A DNA stretch of 64,000 nucleotides from Helichrysum umbraculigerum (Eukaryota > Streptophyta > Magnoliopsida > Asterales > Asteraceae). The notes under the pieces are model-generated. The model was not told the DNA's origin and did not search any database. It was given only the letters and a program-made list of their open reading frames with translations. This document shows, piece by piece, positions 37,967-50,619 of this stretch (positions are counted from its first letter, which is position 1; every line of letters begins with the position of its first letter). The stretch covers positions 263,412,250 through 263,476,249 of the forward strand of contig CATIUR010000001.1 of assembly GCA_949592205.1 (NCBI GenBank), written 5' to 3'. The translations under genes were made by a program, and so were the position numbers.

Positions 37967-40900
37967 ATGACCTGTTCCCCTAGATCTGCACCACTATTTA
38001 ACTTTCCCGATCCAGAACTTATAATACGCACTATTCGACGAGAAAAGAAGCAATCTGCACTTAAGCAAGCAATGGTTGAACGCATCACTCTCGCTGACAA
38101 TAGTAAACCCTCTATCGAAGGAAGAGGAGGACCAATTCTCTACCCTGAAACCCCTGGTCAATCTTTCGAGCTTAAACACCACATCATCCAACTAATCCAA
38201 AACCACTGTCAATTCCACGGATTACCCAGTGATGACCCAAACTCTCACCTCGACAAGTTCATCTCTCTCTCAAACTTCTACAAGCAAAACGGAATTGGCC
38301 AAGACACAATCCGTTTATACCTTTTCCCTTATTCGCTCACCCATCATGTGCAAACATGGTTTGAAGGTTTAGAGACCGGCTCTATCCCTTCATGGACTGT
38401 GATGGCAACAAAGTTCCTAACCAAGTACTTTCCGCCCTCTAAACAAACCAAACACCGAAATGACATCATGAACTTTCGACAAGCTTTCGATGAGTCATTA
38501 TATACCGCATGGGAACGATTCAAAGGAGCCTTGAAGAAATGCCCTAATCACCGACTCGATAAGTCTGCGCAATTGTGCACCTTCTACAATGGTTTAGATC
38601 CTAACCACCGAACTACCCTCGATGCTGCTGCACAAGGAAGCTTCATGGCAAAGACCGACGAAGAAGGATGGAACCTTATCGAAAATATGACTATGCATCA
38701 CCACGATTGGAATTCTGGAGATCACTCAACATCTTCCAAACCTATCGCTGCTGCAAACCCGATTCCAGTCGAAGCAATTAAGACACTGACAGAGAAAATG
38801 GACTCGCTCGTCAAACAGTTTGGAGAACTCAAGAAACAACAGCACCAAGTACACCAAGTGCAAGTCTGTCAACACTGCACCAACCCGCAACCATCTGGAG
38901 AATACCAAGTTGAATATGAAGAAGCAGATGGCACCGTCTAATATGCTCAGTTTCCAGCCCGACCACCCGGTTTCAACCAGAACAACAACCAACCTAGAGG
39001 ACCTCCCTTTCCACCAAGAAACAACCAACAGCCATACCAATCCCGATACCCACCTAGATATCCACCCTACCAACAACAATCACAACTTCCTTACAATCAA
39101 CCCCTTGCACTTCCTGCACCCACTTCCGACACAAACCAAACCACTGAACAAACTACCAAGACAAATGCCCCAGCTTCAAGTTCAGACGACGCCTTCACCC
39201 AATTCATGCAAGGTCAACACCTGCTCAACCAAAAGACGTCCGCTAGACAAGATCTAGCCGACCTCTTCATGAGAAATCAATTGGCTGTGCTAAAGAATTT
39301 GGAAGCTCAAATTGGACAATTGGCACAACGTCTTGAGAATAGACCCCGAGGAAGTTTGCCCAGCAACACAGTTCAAAATCCGCATATTGAGGAAGCAAAG
39401 CAACTTACAACACCAAAGGAAGTAGCCATTACTCCACCTGCTGCTGTTCCAGTAAAGAAAGAACCAAAGGTCAAGATACCAGCTGTGGAAACCACTCAAA
39501 CCATGAACAAAGAGGTTAGAATCCCTTACCCCGCTAGAATTAAAGTTCAACCTAAGAAACTGTCATCCTTTAAGTTAGATGGAAAATTCCTTGATACCAT
39601 GTCTAGAGTTCCTGGTCGTAATAAGTATATTAGAAAATTGCTATCCACCAAAGATAAATTGCCTGAAGTGAACAACATTCCCCTTAGTTCTGAAACCTCA
39701 GCCCTACTTAAAAATAGCCTTCCCGAAAAGCTAGGAGATACTGGTAGATTTACACTCCCTTGTTCTATCTACAATTCCGGAAATATAAGCGCTTTAGCCG
39801 ACTTAGGAGCCAGCATTAACCTTATGTCCTACTCCCTGTTTAAAAGGTTAGAACTTGAAAACTTGAAACCCACTAAGATGACCGTCCAGCTAGCCGACCA
39901 ATCTGTTAGATACCCCAAGGGAATAGCTGAGAATGTCCTTGTTCAAGTTGACAAATTTTTCTTTCCAACGGATTTCGTGGTAATGGATATCCACGAGGAC
40001 ATAAACATCCCAATTATCCTTGGAAGACCATTCATGAATACAGCTAGAGCAGTGATTGATGTGTATAACCACACGATTGTTTTACGATCGCATGGTGAAA
40101 GCATCACTTACAAGATCGACCAACCGGAATGCACCCCAGAAGAGGAAGAATGTTGTGCTATATCCACAGGAAAAGTCTGTTCCGATGATGAATCAGAACC
40201 AGAGGAGGAACCGCAATTCACCCGATCATCAGTTCTCATTTCTGACACCGAATACGACCCAGAAGAGGAAGAATACGAGGAAGCAGATGAAGAAATTGAA
40301 TCTGACCCTGAGGAGGAAGAAGAAGAACCAGAAGAGGAAGAAATGGAAGAAGATGAAGATCACACTGATTCGCCACAAATGGCCGAAGTTAAAAGGATAC
40401 AAAACTGTGATGACTGCTCTTCATCAGAAGAATCAGTTGATTACAGAGTCATCCGCCAAGAACTCAGATCCTCTCATCTTAAAACAATGGGAAACATCCT
40501 AAATTCCTATCTCGATCCATCAAAACCCTTTACCAGAACCCGACTCCGAGACATAGAAATCTTTGAAGAAGGACTCCGATCATCACCACACCCAGACCAG
40601 TATGCCAAACTACTATAGAGAATTTCGGCATATAAGGCACGTCAACCAGGAAGCTTTGCCGAAGAGAACATTCATGACATAACAACCGAAGTCCGAACCA
40701 TCGAAATCGATAGTTCTCGAACCTTCAACAACGCGCCCTCAGACGAAGAACTCCACCAATTTCCCGATTCACGTGATAAGGACTCCGACTGCAACAGTGA
40801 ATGTGATGACGATTACGTCAACATCACTCTCGACGAACGCTCTATTCCACAACCTCCTCTTGCTCCACCTAATTCCCCTGCTGTCGCAACTGAGAGACTA

Positions 40901-42091
40901 GAAATTCCTCTGATAGATACTCATCAAGACATGATCGAGATGATTGACGAATACAACGATGTCCGAATCATCGTAGAAGCTATCAAAGAGTCAACCAATG
41001 ACTACAACACCGCACAGAGACACATGATAAGGGCAATCATACGAGACTACGATTCATACCTCGCCAACTATGGAGAACCAGAGCCTAGCACTCTTCGGAG
41101 AAACATTCGAGCATTCTCTGACCTGCTTCAAGAACAACTTACCAGAGAAGCTCGACAGCGAGAAAGATCCAACTACCCAATGGGAGAAATCGAATTCTAC
41201 GGAAACCAAAGGCGAATATACCAAAAAGTATATTGTGCCTTACCCGGGTCAGCTTTTCCATACTCATCAAGTCAAAAAGCTATTCTTGCATCAATGAGAA
41301 CCAATTTGGAAAGAGCCACAGGGAACCCAAGAAGTTATGCCGACATCAGAATGGTGGGAGATCTTAGAACTCTTCTAGATCTCATCGAAACTGGAGAACA
41401 CCTCACAGCGTCAGAGAACTGCAGGATCGTCATTCAATCCACCATTGGGCACCACATTGAACTAATAATTGATGAGCTGAATGAGCCAGCCTATGAAGAG
41501 GAAACTCGTGAGGTACCGAGATTCATCCCGCACATGTCGCAAATCAATTTAGCTACTTATGTGACTACCCGACTGCGCGAAATGTACCAAGAAAAAGACG
41601 TAGAACTTGACGTCTACCGAAACGGATATCGCGAGATATTCAGCAAGCTAATTTGCATCTTCACCGACTCGGATTTTCCCTTCAACCGCGAGCAACATCA
41701 ACTAATCAGACAAGTGTGCCAAGCAACTAGATCTTTCGGAGGAGACCCTTGGGTTAATGATTTTGAAGAAGTGAAAACCGAATTCATGGCTTTAATTGCA
41801 TCAATAGGTAGAAACCACCCACAGCGTGAAATAGTTCGAACTTACACCTGCACTCGAATTGACCCTACCGGACCCGTTACAAGGGCAGTTCGATACATCT
41901 GCTATGGAATGGCAATTCTCGACCGACTCGCCACCGATCACTTCAAAAGCTTCAGAATGCTATCCACCAACCCACCAACTCTCATTGCTGACATGATAGA
42001 GCAATTCCTACAGTACTATCCACCACGATACTCTCTACCAAGAAACCACAGTGACCACGCCACCACTACTGATGCATCAAGCATCATCTGA
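37967..42091 (+). pseudogene. Athila-1 Gag-protease-unknown polyprotein, 1,374 codons with two nonsense codons
   Basis: One frame stays open from ATG 37967 to the stop ending at 42091, except TAA at 38939-38941 and TAG at 40616-40618. Gag: KPSIEGRGGP, CQFHGLPSDDPNSHLDKF, WFEGLETGSIPSW, KYFPPSK, FYNGLDPNHRTTLDAAA, MHHHDW (about residues 45-250), then a Pro/Gln/Asn-rich stretch. Protease: ADLGASINLM (about 39798) with IILGRPFMNTARAVID. An acidic linker of Glu-Glu repeats spans 40130-40370. The last 490 codons (40619-42091) replace RT/RNase H/integrase and match nothing I recognise. They are soluble-looking, mixed-charge, mostly helical in character, with no membrane segment, and contain two related modules (codons beginning 41018-41395 and 41432-41815). 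It may supply capsid and protease while RT and integrase come from an autonomous relative. Parts of Gag match the Athila-2 gag at the window end. Confidence 0.85.
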
Positions 42092-43698
42092 AGAAGAAAA
42101 GGACTAAGTCGAGCTCTCGACTTTAAAAGAGCGCTTCTCGGGAGGCAACCCGTGTTTTTAACATTTCTGCAATTTTACTTTCCAAGAATTGATGAAATCT
42201 CCGACTATCTTTTACACTCGGATCTTGCAAAGAATGCTCCAGCCTGCAAGGAAGCATACAACCGAAGAATAGTATATCCGACGTGTTCACACTCACGAGA
42301 CCAATCACAAGAAGACTTGATCAAAGAAGCACCAAAGAAGACAAAGACCAGCAGTTGCAACCAAAAGAACACTGCAACTATCGGGGAGTACTTCTATGCC
42401 ATCTCTTTCATTCGTTTTAAATATGTCATATCCATTATGCTTATCACTAAGTGTGGGATTCAAACCCAACACACACACTGAAAGAATGAATCCTGGATGT
42501 TTAAAACCCTAAGTGTGGGATTTTACCCCATTCAGAGCTTAATATAACATCGAGGACGATGTTCCTTTAAGTGTGGGATAGCAGTAGCTACACTACTGTT
42601 AAATGGATATTGATATATTCTTGATTCTAAATCATTGCTCTTTATTAGACCTTGCTTCTCCATAAAAGTAAACAAAATTTTTCAAAACTAAGTTAAAAAT
42701 ATGAAGAAAATGAAAAATTTTAAAAGAACGATTTACTTTGGGGAAGAAAGAAAAATAAAATGTAAGTTCTTTTGAAAAACAAGTTTGACAATCCCATAAA
42801 GAGCATCGCATGACTAAGCACACAACAAACCAACTTTCAATTCGTGAGGTGCCTTGAGCCATATGAAAAGCATTCACTTTTAATGCTTCACTTTTTCGAT
42901 TCTTGAGTGTGCCGATGTATGCGTTTAGAATCAGAACTTGCTCTTGTTATGCATTTCAAATCCGAACTTGTGAGTCAAAAAGGAGATCGAATCACATCAT
43001 TCTTGAACCCATCCATACACCCAAAATAAGCACGTTACCCCTTTACCTACTCAAAAACATCCCTCAAACTTCCTACAAAGTTCCAAAGATGAAAAATGAG
43101 AAAAATCAAGGATAGGACGTCAAAAGGATAGAAAAAGTCCCAAGAAAATTCGAAGTAAAGAAAGTCAAATGGAGAAAGAAGACTCCGCCCAAAATAGAAA
43201 AAAGGCGTCAATCCTCCCGAAAATTCAAAATCTCCAACTTTCCGCTTCACCAAAAAGAAAACCGAACAAAACCCCTCTCACATCACCAACATTCAACTCC
43301 AAAACCCTACATCACTTCCCTTAGAATGATTGTGGCTAGATTGACTTCACGCTCACCAAAAAGGTAACGATTTGATACTCGATCAATCCTATGACGATAA
43401 ACAATACATGACTGGCGTTCTGAGCGATTGATATAATAGAATAAGAAACCATAAACACTTTGAGTGATTGGAGTGACCACCTTGAGAGGATCGCCTAGTC
43501 ATGTATCAACGATCAATGATCAAAAGCATGCTCCTAAAGATTACAACCTTGCTTTCTAAAATATCAAATATCTTTATTTTTCTGAAACCCCCTTAGTAAA
43601 AAGTTCCTGTCTTAAAATAATTTCATTATCTGCTTATCTTTAACCATGTTGAACGTTAGTTTGCTTGAGGACAAGCAAAGTTCTAAGTGTGAGATACT
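42092..43698. other. Athila-1 3' non-coding region
   Basis: Contains the GGGAGGCAACCC hairpin, three spaced copies of AAGTGTGGGAT (42449, 42511, 42569) and a degenerate fourth, AAGTGTGAGAT, at 43685, at the polypurine-tract position just before the right LTR. The preceding TTGCTTGAGGACAAGCAAAG (43656) is an inverted repeat usual before Athila LTRs. No env-like gene seen. Confidence 0.6.
42131..42152 (+). other. Conserved Athila hairpin motif
   Basis: GCGCTTCTCGGGAGGCAACCCG follows the open frame by about 40 bp. CGGG (42139-42142) pairs with CCCG (42149-42152). A GCGCTT-GGGAGGCAACCC block in this place is familiar from Athila elements of other plants; its role is unknown to me. Confidence 0.6.
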
Positions 43699-46161
43699 TG
43701 ATATCGCGTAAAAAGTCACGTTTTTACTACCTATATCTCTCTCATTCTGGAACGATTCTTGGCATATTAACTCAAAAACAGCACAAATCAGTAACATTAT
43801 GCCAAGATGGTCAAAACGAGGTTGCACGATAAAAATCAAGTAAAACGGATGTGAAACGAAGATTCCACACACGTTTGAAGATTCAAGGCATAAAAATGAG
43901 ATTTCAAGACCAAAGTGCCCTTCACCAACATCCATTATTTCCAAGATGTTCGTTTTCAAAATTCGGATCCAACAGAAGAAGAATCAACTGAAACGGGTAA
44001 AAAATGAAGATTTCGCGCCAACCGGAAGATCCAAATGATCCGTACGTAATATCTGGAGCTAGGGACCTCATCTCAGAGCCTATCCTATGTCAAAATCTTC
44101 GTTTTTGAATTACGAATCCAACAAAAAAAGAATCAACTCAAACGGACGTATAACGAAGAAAACACGCACGAATCAAGAAACGAAACAAAAGACGGCGAAA
44201 CGGGGCGGGACCAGGCCAGCCGCCGCCGGCCACAGTGGTGGCGCTGCCGGCCTCCCCTACCCCGTCTTGCTTTCCGTTTTTGGTAACTTTTGGTACCTGG
44301 TGCGCCTACTTTTCGTGTTGTACGGTACCCGGTTCGCCTACTTTTCGTATGGTACATACCACTTTTGGCAAGCTTTCTAACATGCACCTCAAGGCCAACT
44401 TGTGCTAATGTGAGCCAAAGCTCACCTATAAATAGGAGGCTTTTGGTTCATTTGTAACTTGCACCTTGAAGTCCCATATGCACTAGTCATATCACTTTCT
44501 TATTTTCTCATTCTACTTTCTTACTTTAAGTTTAGCATTAGATTAGTTTATTACTTTGTTTAGAGTAGAAAGAAAGCTAGGAACGTGTTGTAATCTTTGG
44601 TGTACGCTTGGAGTTACGCTCATTAATTCAAGTCTATTCCTTCTCGCTTATTAATCTCGGTTATCTCTATCCTTATCTATCTTAATTAAACATGTTTGCT
44701 TTAATTATGTTTGCGATCGTTATTACCATGATTAGCGAGTAGATTACTATTGTATTTGTTGTGATGTAGTTAGTATATAATTGTGGGATGACTTTGAATA
44801 CGTCGTGAGATAATATGACGGCCCCTATTCGACTGATTACTCGGTATAGTATTGGAAATGCTTTTAAGCATAATACAAATATATGGAAGCCAGTAACGAC
44901 CGAAGGTAGTTGTATTATTGATCGACGTCATAAAATGGGAAACTTTGTGAACGGACTTATCTTGTGATTTTAAACCTAAAACTTATATTCGCCTTTCGAT
45001 TAACAAACGTGATTGTAACCTTGTAAAGAGGAGTCTCGAACCTCAATACTCGGTCAATAGTTATCTGTGTAAAAAGCTATGTTTTTAATTGTAACGTCAT
45101 GCAAGCATTATAAAATGCAATGTGATTACGTGGACTTGCCATGAGTATTGTACACTTCCAATCACAATGTACTTATCATGTAAACATCGCGAAGCAATTA
45201 AACTCACAACGGAAACATTGGTAAACAATTCAATACGTTGTGAGCCACCATAGTATTTTCCGACATGGTCTGGGTTTGACTTTACGTAAAAAGCCGTCAG
45301 CATTTTAATTAGTTGTTTTACTTTAGATTAGATTAGATTAGGTAGGCTAAAGGCTAAATGACCATTTACGAAAACCTAGGGATTTGTTAATTGTATTGAG
45401 AAAGGCAAGTTTAAAATCCAACTTAACCCGATACTTTTTATTAAAACCATGAAACCTAAAGTACGGTACGCAAGAAACCTAAATGCTTTCCCTCGTTTAT
45501 CACGCTTAAGTTTCATTGGTAGAAATTGATTAAATAAGTCCGGACACAAGTTCTAAATTAGTTGTTTAATGGATTCATAATCATTGTGGTATTAAGAACG
45601 GCTAGACGTGTTATGGACTTGCTACTCTATTTCTTCGCCCACGAGCGAATACGTTCAATAATATGGGCCACTGACTCCCTCACAGGAGAGTGTGGAGAGT
45701 TGAGCATTGTCTGTCTGGTCAGAATCATGATACCTTAGTTCCTCGTGACATATTAGTTGATAACCGACTAATAAGGAATCTATTGGTTATACCACAAGTT
45801 AAGGAATCTCATAAGCAACCCAATTTAGTTAATCGTTTTCCCGTAAAAGTTATCATCCCATAATTATTAACTAACAAACTCACAACAAATACTACTTTGC
45901 ATTATCTGACATCTTATTACATTTTATTCTCTTTATTTAGTTTACTTAATTAACTGAACCAAAACCCCCAACGCACTCTTTTAAAACATTTACTAGAAAA
46001 GAAAGATTGATTGGATCACCTCCGTTTCAATTCAGTTTCTCTTTAAGAACGACTCTAGGTCCAACTTACCATCTACTAACCTTTTGGTTCAGTACTAGTA
46101 AGTCACACTTAGACCCCAACAATTATAAATATAAAACCACCCGTTGTTTTCAGCAACAACA
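43699..46161 (+). repeat. Athila-1 right LTR
   Basis: 2,463 bp, TGATATCGCG to CAACAACA, TATA box CTATAAATA at 44426-44434. Followed by the duplication ACACC. Confidence 0.92.
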
Positions 46162-46807
46162 ACACCCAGTCTTGGAATATGTTTGTAATTATCTTAACTT
46201 TTAACATATGATCTTTTGGTAACTTGAAACGCTTTATCTATGTAATGATGGTTATATATCTTGGGGGGACTTGCGCTTCCTATGTTATAAATATAAATAA
46301 TAGTTGTTAGAAAATATGGGGTGTTATAATACTCAAGCTATCGGTAGATTCTGTATAAGCCAATACAGTTTGATGATAAGAGTTCTTGAGGCCTCCGCGG
46401 CGTTAGGGTTTCTCAAGAACCACCGATCCTCATTTGTTGATTTGTGTTATGTTTATCGGTTATAAACCGACTTGTTATGCCATGTTAGGCTGTGATTATT
46501 GATTTACTCACTTAGCTTCGTGCTAATTCCACCATTAAACTTCTTGCAGGTTTTGTGGATTAGTTTGGGCTGGGAGCAAGAAGATAATTAGAAGGAATGT
46601 TTAACCTCCCGTTGACTCTGATATTTTGATATAAAATATGTGGTGTTGAACCTTTAATTACACTAAACTTGTAATGTGTTTTGGAGTTTTGTGACAGTTT
46701 AAACATATGTAAATAATATATATTTGGTTATTAATGAAAGTTGGAACTTTTGTTTCCGATCGATGTTATAAAAAAAATGGTTTGAAATTTTAAGGGGTGT
46801 TATAAGT

Positions 46808-46819
46808 TGGTATCAGAGC
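46808..46819 (+). other. Chromovirus-1 primer-binding site
   Basis: TGGTATCAGAGC, complementary to the 3' end of initiator tRNA-Met, 3 bp after the LTR end. Confidence 0.85.
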
Positions 46820-46978
46820 ATAGGTTTGGGCGAATTGAACAGTCTTAAATTGTTCAGTCCCAAACCTAGAGTTGTTAAGTCAAACATTTCAATTGTGGGA
46901 TTAGTTACTGTGTTAGAGGTGTTAGTATTTTAGGTACTAACGATTAACAAGTTTTGAGTTGTTGCTGTGAATGCAGAT

Positions 46979-48301
46979 ATGGCAGACAATGAAAATCCGA
47001 CCCATACTCTTAATGATGCCTCTCGAACTGATGTTCCTCCTGAAAACCGGAATGAAAGATATGGACAGTCCGGTACTTCTTTTACAATTGGAGAAGATTC
47101 TGAAAGAGATAATTATATTTATCAACTAGAGGATGAATTGCAGACATTGAGGAATTATAGAGATATGACTGTGCAAGCGGGATTTCCTCAACATGATTCA
47201 CAGGCACATCCAATTACAAGTACTACTATTCCTCTGGTTGTATCATCTTCTCATGTTGCGACAACTTTACCTTTTATTTCTCAACAACCTCATGGTATGT
47301 CTTCGGCTCCAATATCTTCTTCGGGTCCTTATGGTTATCAGTTGCCGTTATTTCCTCCAATACCTCCACAGCAGAAAAATGGTTGTTCTTTCAAAACGTT
47401 CTTGTCTACTAAACCATCTGAGTATTCTGGAAGCAGTAATCCTTCTGTGACTCTTGATTGGTTGCGTGATATGGAGAGAAAATTCGAAGTTTCTCAATGT
47501 GAAGAGGAGTTAAAGGTGCCATATGCGGTTCAACAACTAAAAGGGCAAGCCATGGTTTGGTGGGATTCCATTACCGCTACTTTTATTTCACAACAAAAAG
47601 AATTAATTCGATGGACTGATTTTCGTAATGAGCTATGCAAGCAGTTTTGCTCAGAATTTGATATGTCCAGAATCAGAAAAGAATTTATGGAATTGCACTT
47701 AACGGATCAGATGTCAATGGATGATCTTATTAACCAATTTACTGAAAAGCTACGATTTGTTCAACAATGGGTTCCTGATGATCGAACTAAAGTTGACCAT
47801 TTTGTTGGAATATTGCCTCCTCATTATCGCACTACAGTAAGATTAGCGGGCACTCTTCCCCAAGCTTTTAACCTGGCTCGTGCTGTTGATAGTGACATAA
47901 GAGCACGGAACTTACAAAATAAAGAAAAATCTTTACAAAGATCAAAAATTGATATTTCTGGACGTGGAAAACAGAGATGGCGGGGTCATCAAGAGAGTAA
48001 AGGAAAGGATACTAGTGGGAGTGCAACGGAAAAATTTAATTGGTGTGCTAGCTGCAAAGCTCGACATATGGGTCCTTGTACTCCTCAAATATCTCGATGT
48101 ATTAAATGTGGTGAGTTGGGACATCCAGTTAGGGATTGTACTTTTACTACTTTTGTGTGTTGGAATTGTAAGAAGGAAGGTCATCGGGCGGGTCAATGCC
48201 CAGAGGCAAGAAGACAAGGGACAGGTATGGTCGGAGGTTCATCTTCGTCTGGCCAGAAGCGTAAAAATCCACCGCCAGCTACTACCGAGCATTTCAAATG
48301 A
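46979..48301 (+). CDS. Chromovirus-1 Gag
   Basis: 440 codons from ATG 46979 (MADNENPTHTLNDASRTD). It has a retrotransposon Gag core (LDWLRDMERKFEVSQCEEELKVPYAVQQLKGQAMVWWDS split over the usual landmarks; KQFCSEFDMSRIRKEFMEL) and two CCHC zinc knuckles near the C terminus, CIKCGELGHPVRDC and CWNCKKEGHRAGQC. The frame ends in TGA just before the point where the pol region resumes after a deletion. Gag itself looks undamaged although the element is dead. Confidence 0.85.
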   Translation: MADNENPTHTLNDASRTDVPPENRNERYGQSGTSFTIGEDSERDNYIYQLEDELQTLRNYRDMTVQAGFPQHDSQAHPITSTTIPLVVSSSHVATTLPFISQQPHGMSSAPISSSGPYGYQLPLFPPIPPQQKNGCSFKTFLSTKPSEYSGSSNPSVTLDWLRDMERKFEVSQCEEELKVPYAVQQLKGQAMVWWDSITATFISQQKELIRWTDFRNELCKQFCSEFDMSRIRKEFMELHLTDQMSMDDLINQFTEKLRFVQQWVPDDRTKVDHFVGILPPHYRTTVRLAGTLPQAFNLARAVDSDIRARNLQNKEKSLQRSKIDISGRGKQRWRGHQESKGKDTSGSATEKFNWCASCKARHMGPCTPQISRCIKCGELGHPVRDCTFTTFVCWNCKKEGHRAGQCPEARRQGTGMVGGSSSSGQKRKNPPPATTEHFK

Positions 48302-48304
48302 CAG

Positions 48305-50619
48305 TTGATGAAGCTGTCGTTACTAAGGACGTCATCACTGTTACAGGGATCATCATGTTTCTCTAAAATTGATTTGAGATCGGGATACCACCAGGTACGG
48401 GTACGCGAGGAAGATATTCCAAAAACTGCCTTTCGTACCAGGTACGGTCATTATGAATTTTTGGTTATGCCGTTTGGTTTAACAAACGCTCCAGCAGTTT
48501 TTATGGACCTAATGAACCGGGTATGTTGGCCGTTTCTTGACAAGTTTGTTATTATGTTTATTGATGATATTCTGGTTTATTCTAAATCTGAGACTGAACA
48601 TTAAATGCATTTGAGGCTTGTTCTTGAAACTTTGAACCGAGAGCAATTATATGCAAAATTTTCTAAATGTGAGTTTTGGTTACGTGAAGTTCAGTTTCTG
48701 GGTCATAATCTGTCAGGATGGAGTTAAAGTAGATCCCACTAAAGTTCAGGCTGTTATGAATTGGAATGTTCCAAAGACGCCTTCTGAAATTAAAAGTTTT
48801 ATGGGATTAGCGGGTTATTACCGGAAGTTCATTAAAGATTTTTCTAAAATTGCCGGTCCGTTGACTAAGTTGACTCGTAAGGATGTAAAGTTTCATTGGA
48901 GTGATCAGCAAGAGTCAGCTTTTCAGACTCTGAGGCAGTTATTGTGTCAGGCTCCAGTTTTGGCTTTACCGAATGGTTCAGATGATTTTGTTGTATATTG
49001 TGATGCCTCTCATTCGGGTTTGGGTTGTATTCTGATGCAACGAGATAGAGTAATTGCTTATGCATCTCATCAACTTAAACTTCATGAAAAGAATTACCAT
49101 ACTCATGATTTAGAACTTGCTGCAGTTGTATTTGCTTTAAAAATCTGGAGGCACTATTTGTATGGAACTAAATGCGTGATTTGTACTGATCATAAGAGTT
49201 TGCAGTATATGTTTCCTCAAAAAGAGCTTAACATGCGACAGAGGCGGTGGTTAGAGTTAATCAAAGATTATGATTGTGAAATCCGATATCACCCTGGAAA
49301 GGCTAATGTGGTAGCCGATGCTTTAAGTCGAAAGGGGACTTCTGACAAGGTATGTTTTATGCGGTTAGAGGTATCCTCTAATTTAATTTCTTAGTTAAAG
49401 GCGGCTCAGTCTGAAGCTTTGCTGGATCAAAATTTAAAGTCTGAAATTATGGTGAAGCGAAAAGATTTGTTGGTTGATTATTCTCGTGGATTGAAGACAT
49501 TTCAGTTACGTGTGTGGGTTCCTTTATTTGGAGGTCTTCGTGATCTGATTTTATCAGAAGTTCATAAATCCCGTTTATCTGTTCATCCAGAAAGTACTAA
49601 AATGTATAATGATTTGAAACCTTTATATTGGTGGCCCACGATAACAACGGATGTAGCACGAGTGGTGGAAACTTGTCATATATGTTCTCAAGTCAAGGCT
49701 GAACACCAGAAACCGTATGGATCGTTGAAACAGTTAGAAATACCTGAGTGGAAGTGGGACCATTTGACTATGGACTTTGTGACTAAACTCCCTCGAACGC
49801 CACGTGGGAATGATATGATATGGGTAATAGTTGATCGTTTCACTAAAAGCGCCCATTTTCTTGCTACAAGTGAAACTGCATCATTGTCTCGGTTGGCTCA
49901 GTTATATGTTAATGAGATTGTCTCGCGACATGGAATACCTTTGTCTATTGTATTAGATAGAGATTCTCGATTTGTTTCTCGATTCTGGAAAAATTTGCAA
50001 AGTGAGTTGGGTACCCGAGTGAACTTAAGTACAGCTTATCATCCTCAAACGGATGGTCAGTCCGAGCGTACTATTCAGACGCTTGAGGATATGTTGTGGG
50101 CGTGTGTATTAGAATATGGGGGTTCTTGGGATTCTCATCTACCGTTAGTGGAATTTGCTTATAATAATTCTTATCATTCTAGTATCGGTATGCTACTTTA
50201 TGAGATGTTATATGGTCGCCGTTGTAGAACACCCACATGTTGGCTTGAGTCCGGTGAAAAGCAGTTTGCGGGCCCGGATATTGTACAAATTACAGCTGAT
50301 AAGGTTAAAATCGCTCGTGAGAAACTGAAAGCGGCTAAAGATAGACAGAAACAATATGCGGATCCACGTCTACGGTCGGTTACTTTTGTTGAAAGTGAGT
50401 TGGTTTATCTGAAAGTTTCACCATGGAAAGGGGTAATCCGATTTGGAAAGCGTGGAATTAGCTCCTCGGTATATTGGCCTGTTCAGATTCAGGCAAGTTG
50501 TTAATGACCAAACTGTTGCTTTGAATGTTCCTCCTGAATTGTCCGGTATTCTTGATACTTTTAATATCTGTTATCTGACAAAATGTAATGCCGATGATCA
50601 ATCTCAAATCCTTCTGATG
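48305..50619 (+). pseudogene. Chromovirus-1 pol remnant, protease and N-terminal RT deleted
   Basis: Begins inside RT at CFSKIDLRSGYHQVRVREED, then FIDDILVYSKS (catalytic DD). After TAA (48602-48604) and a frameshift near 48715, RNase H (VVYCDASHSGLGC, TDHKSLQYMF, KANVVADALSR) and integrase (zinc pair CHIC, then MDFVTKLPRTPRG, FHPQ-like AYHPQTDGQSERTIQTLE) follow. A TAG at 49392-49394 interrupts the frame and another shift lies near 50455. The aspartic protease and the first half of RT, roughly 1 kb in relatives, are missing between Gag and RT. The sequence stops at 50619, where Athila-2 begins, before any chromodomain. The rest should lie beyond the window. Confidence 0.88.

Noticed and set aside
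42152..42481. 109-codon frame after the Athila-1 polyprotein as an env-like gene
   Set aside because: No signal peptide or membrane segment, lies past the GGGAGGCAACCC motif, no recognisable domain.
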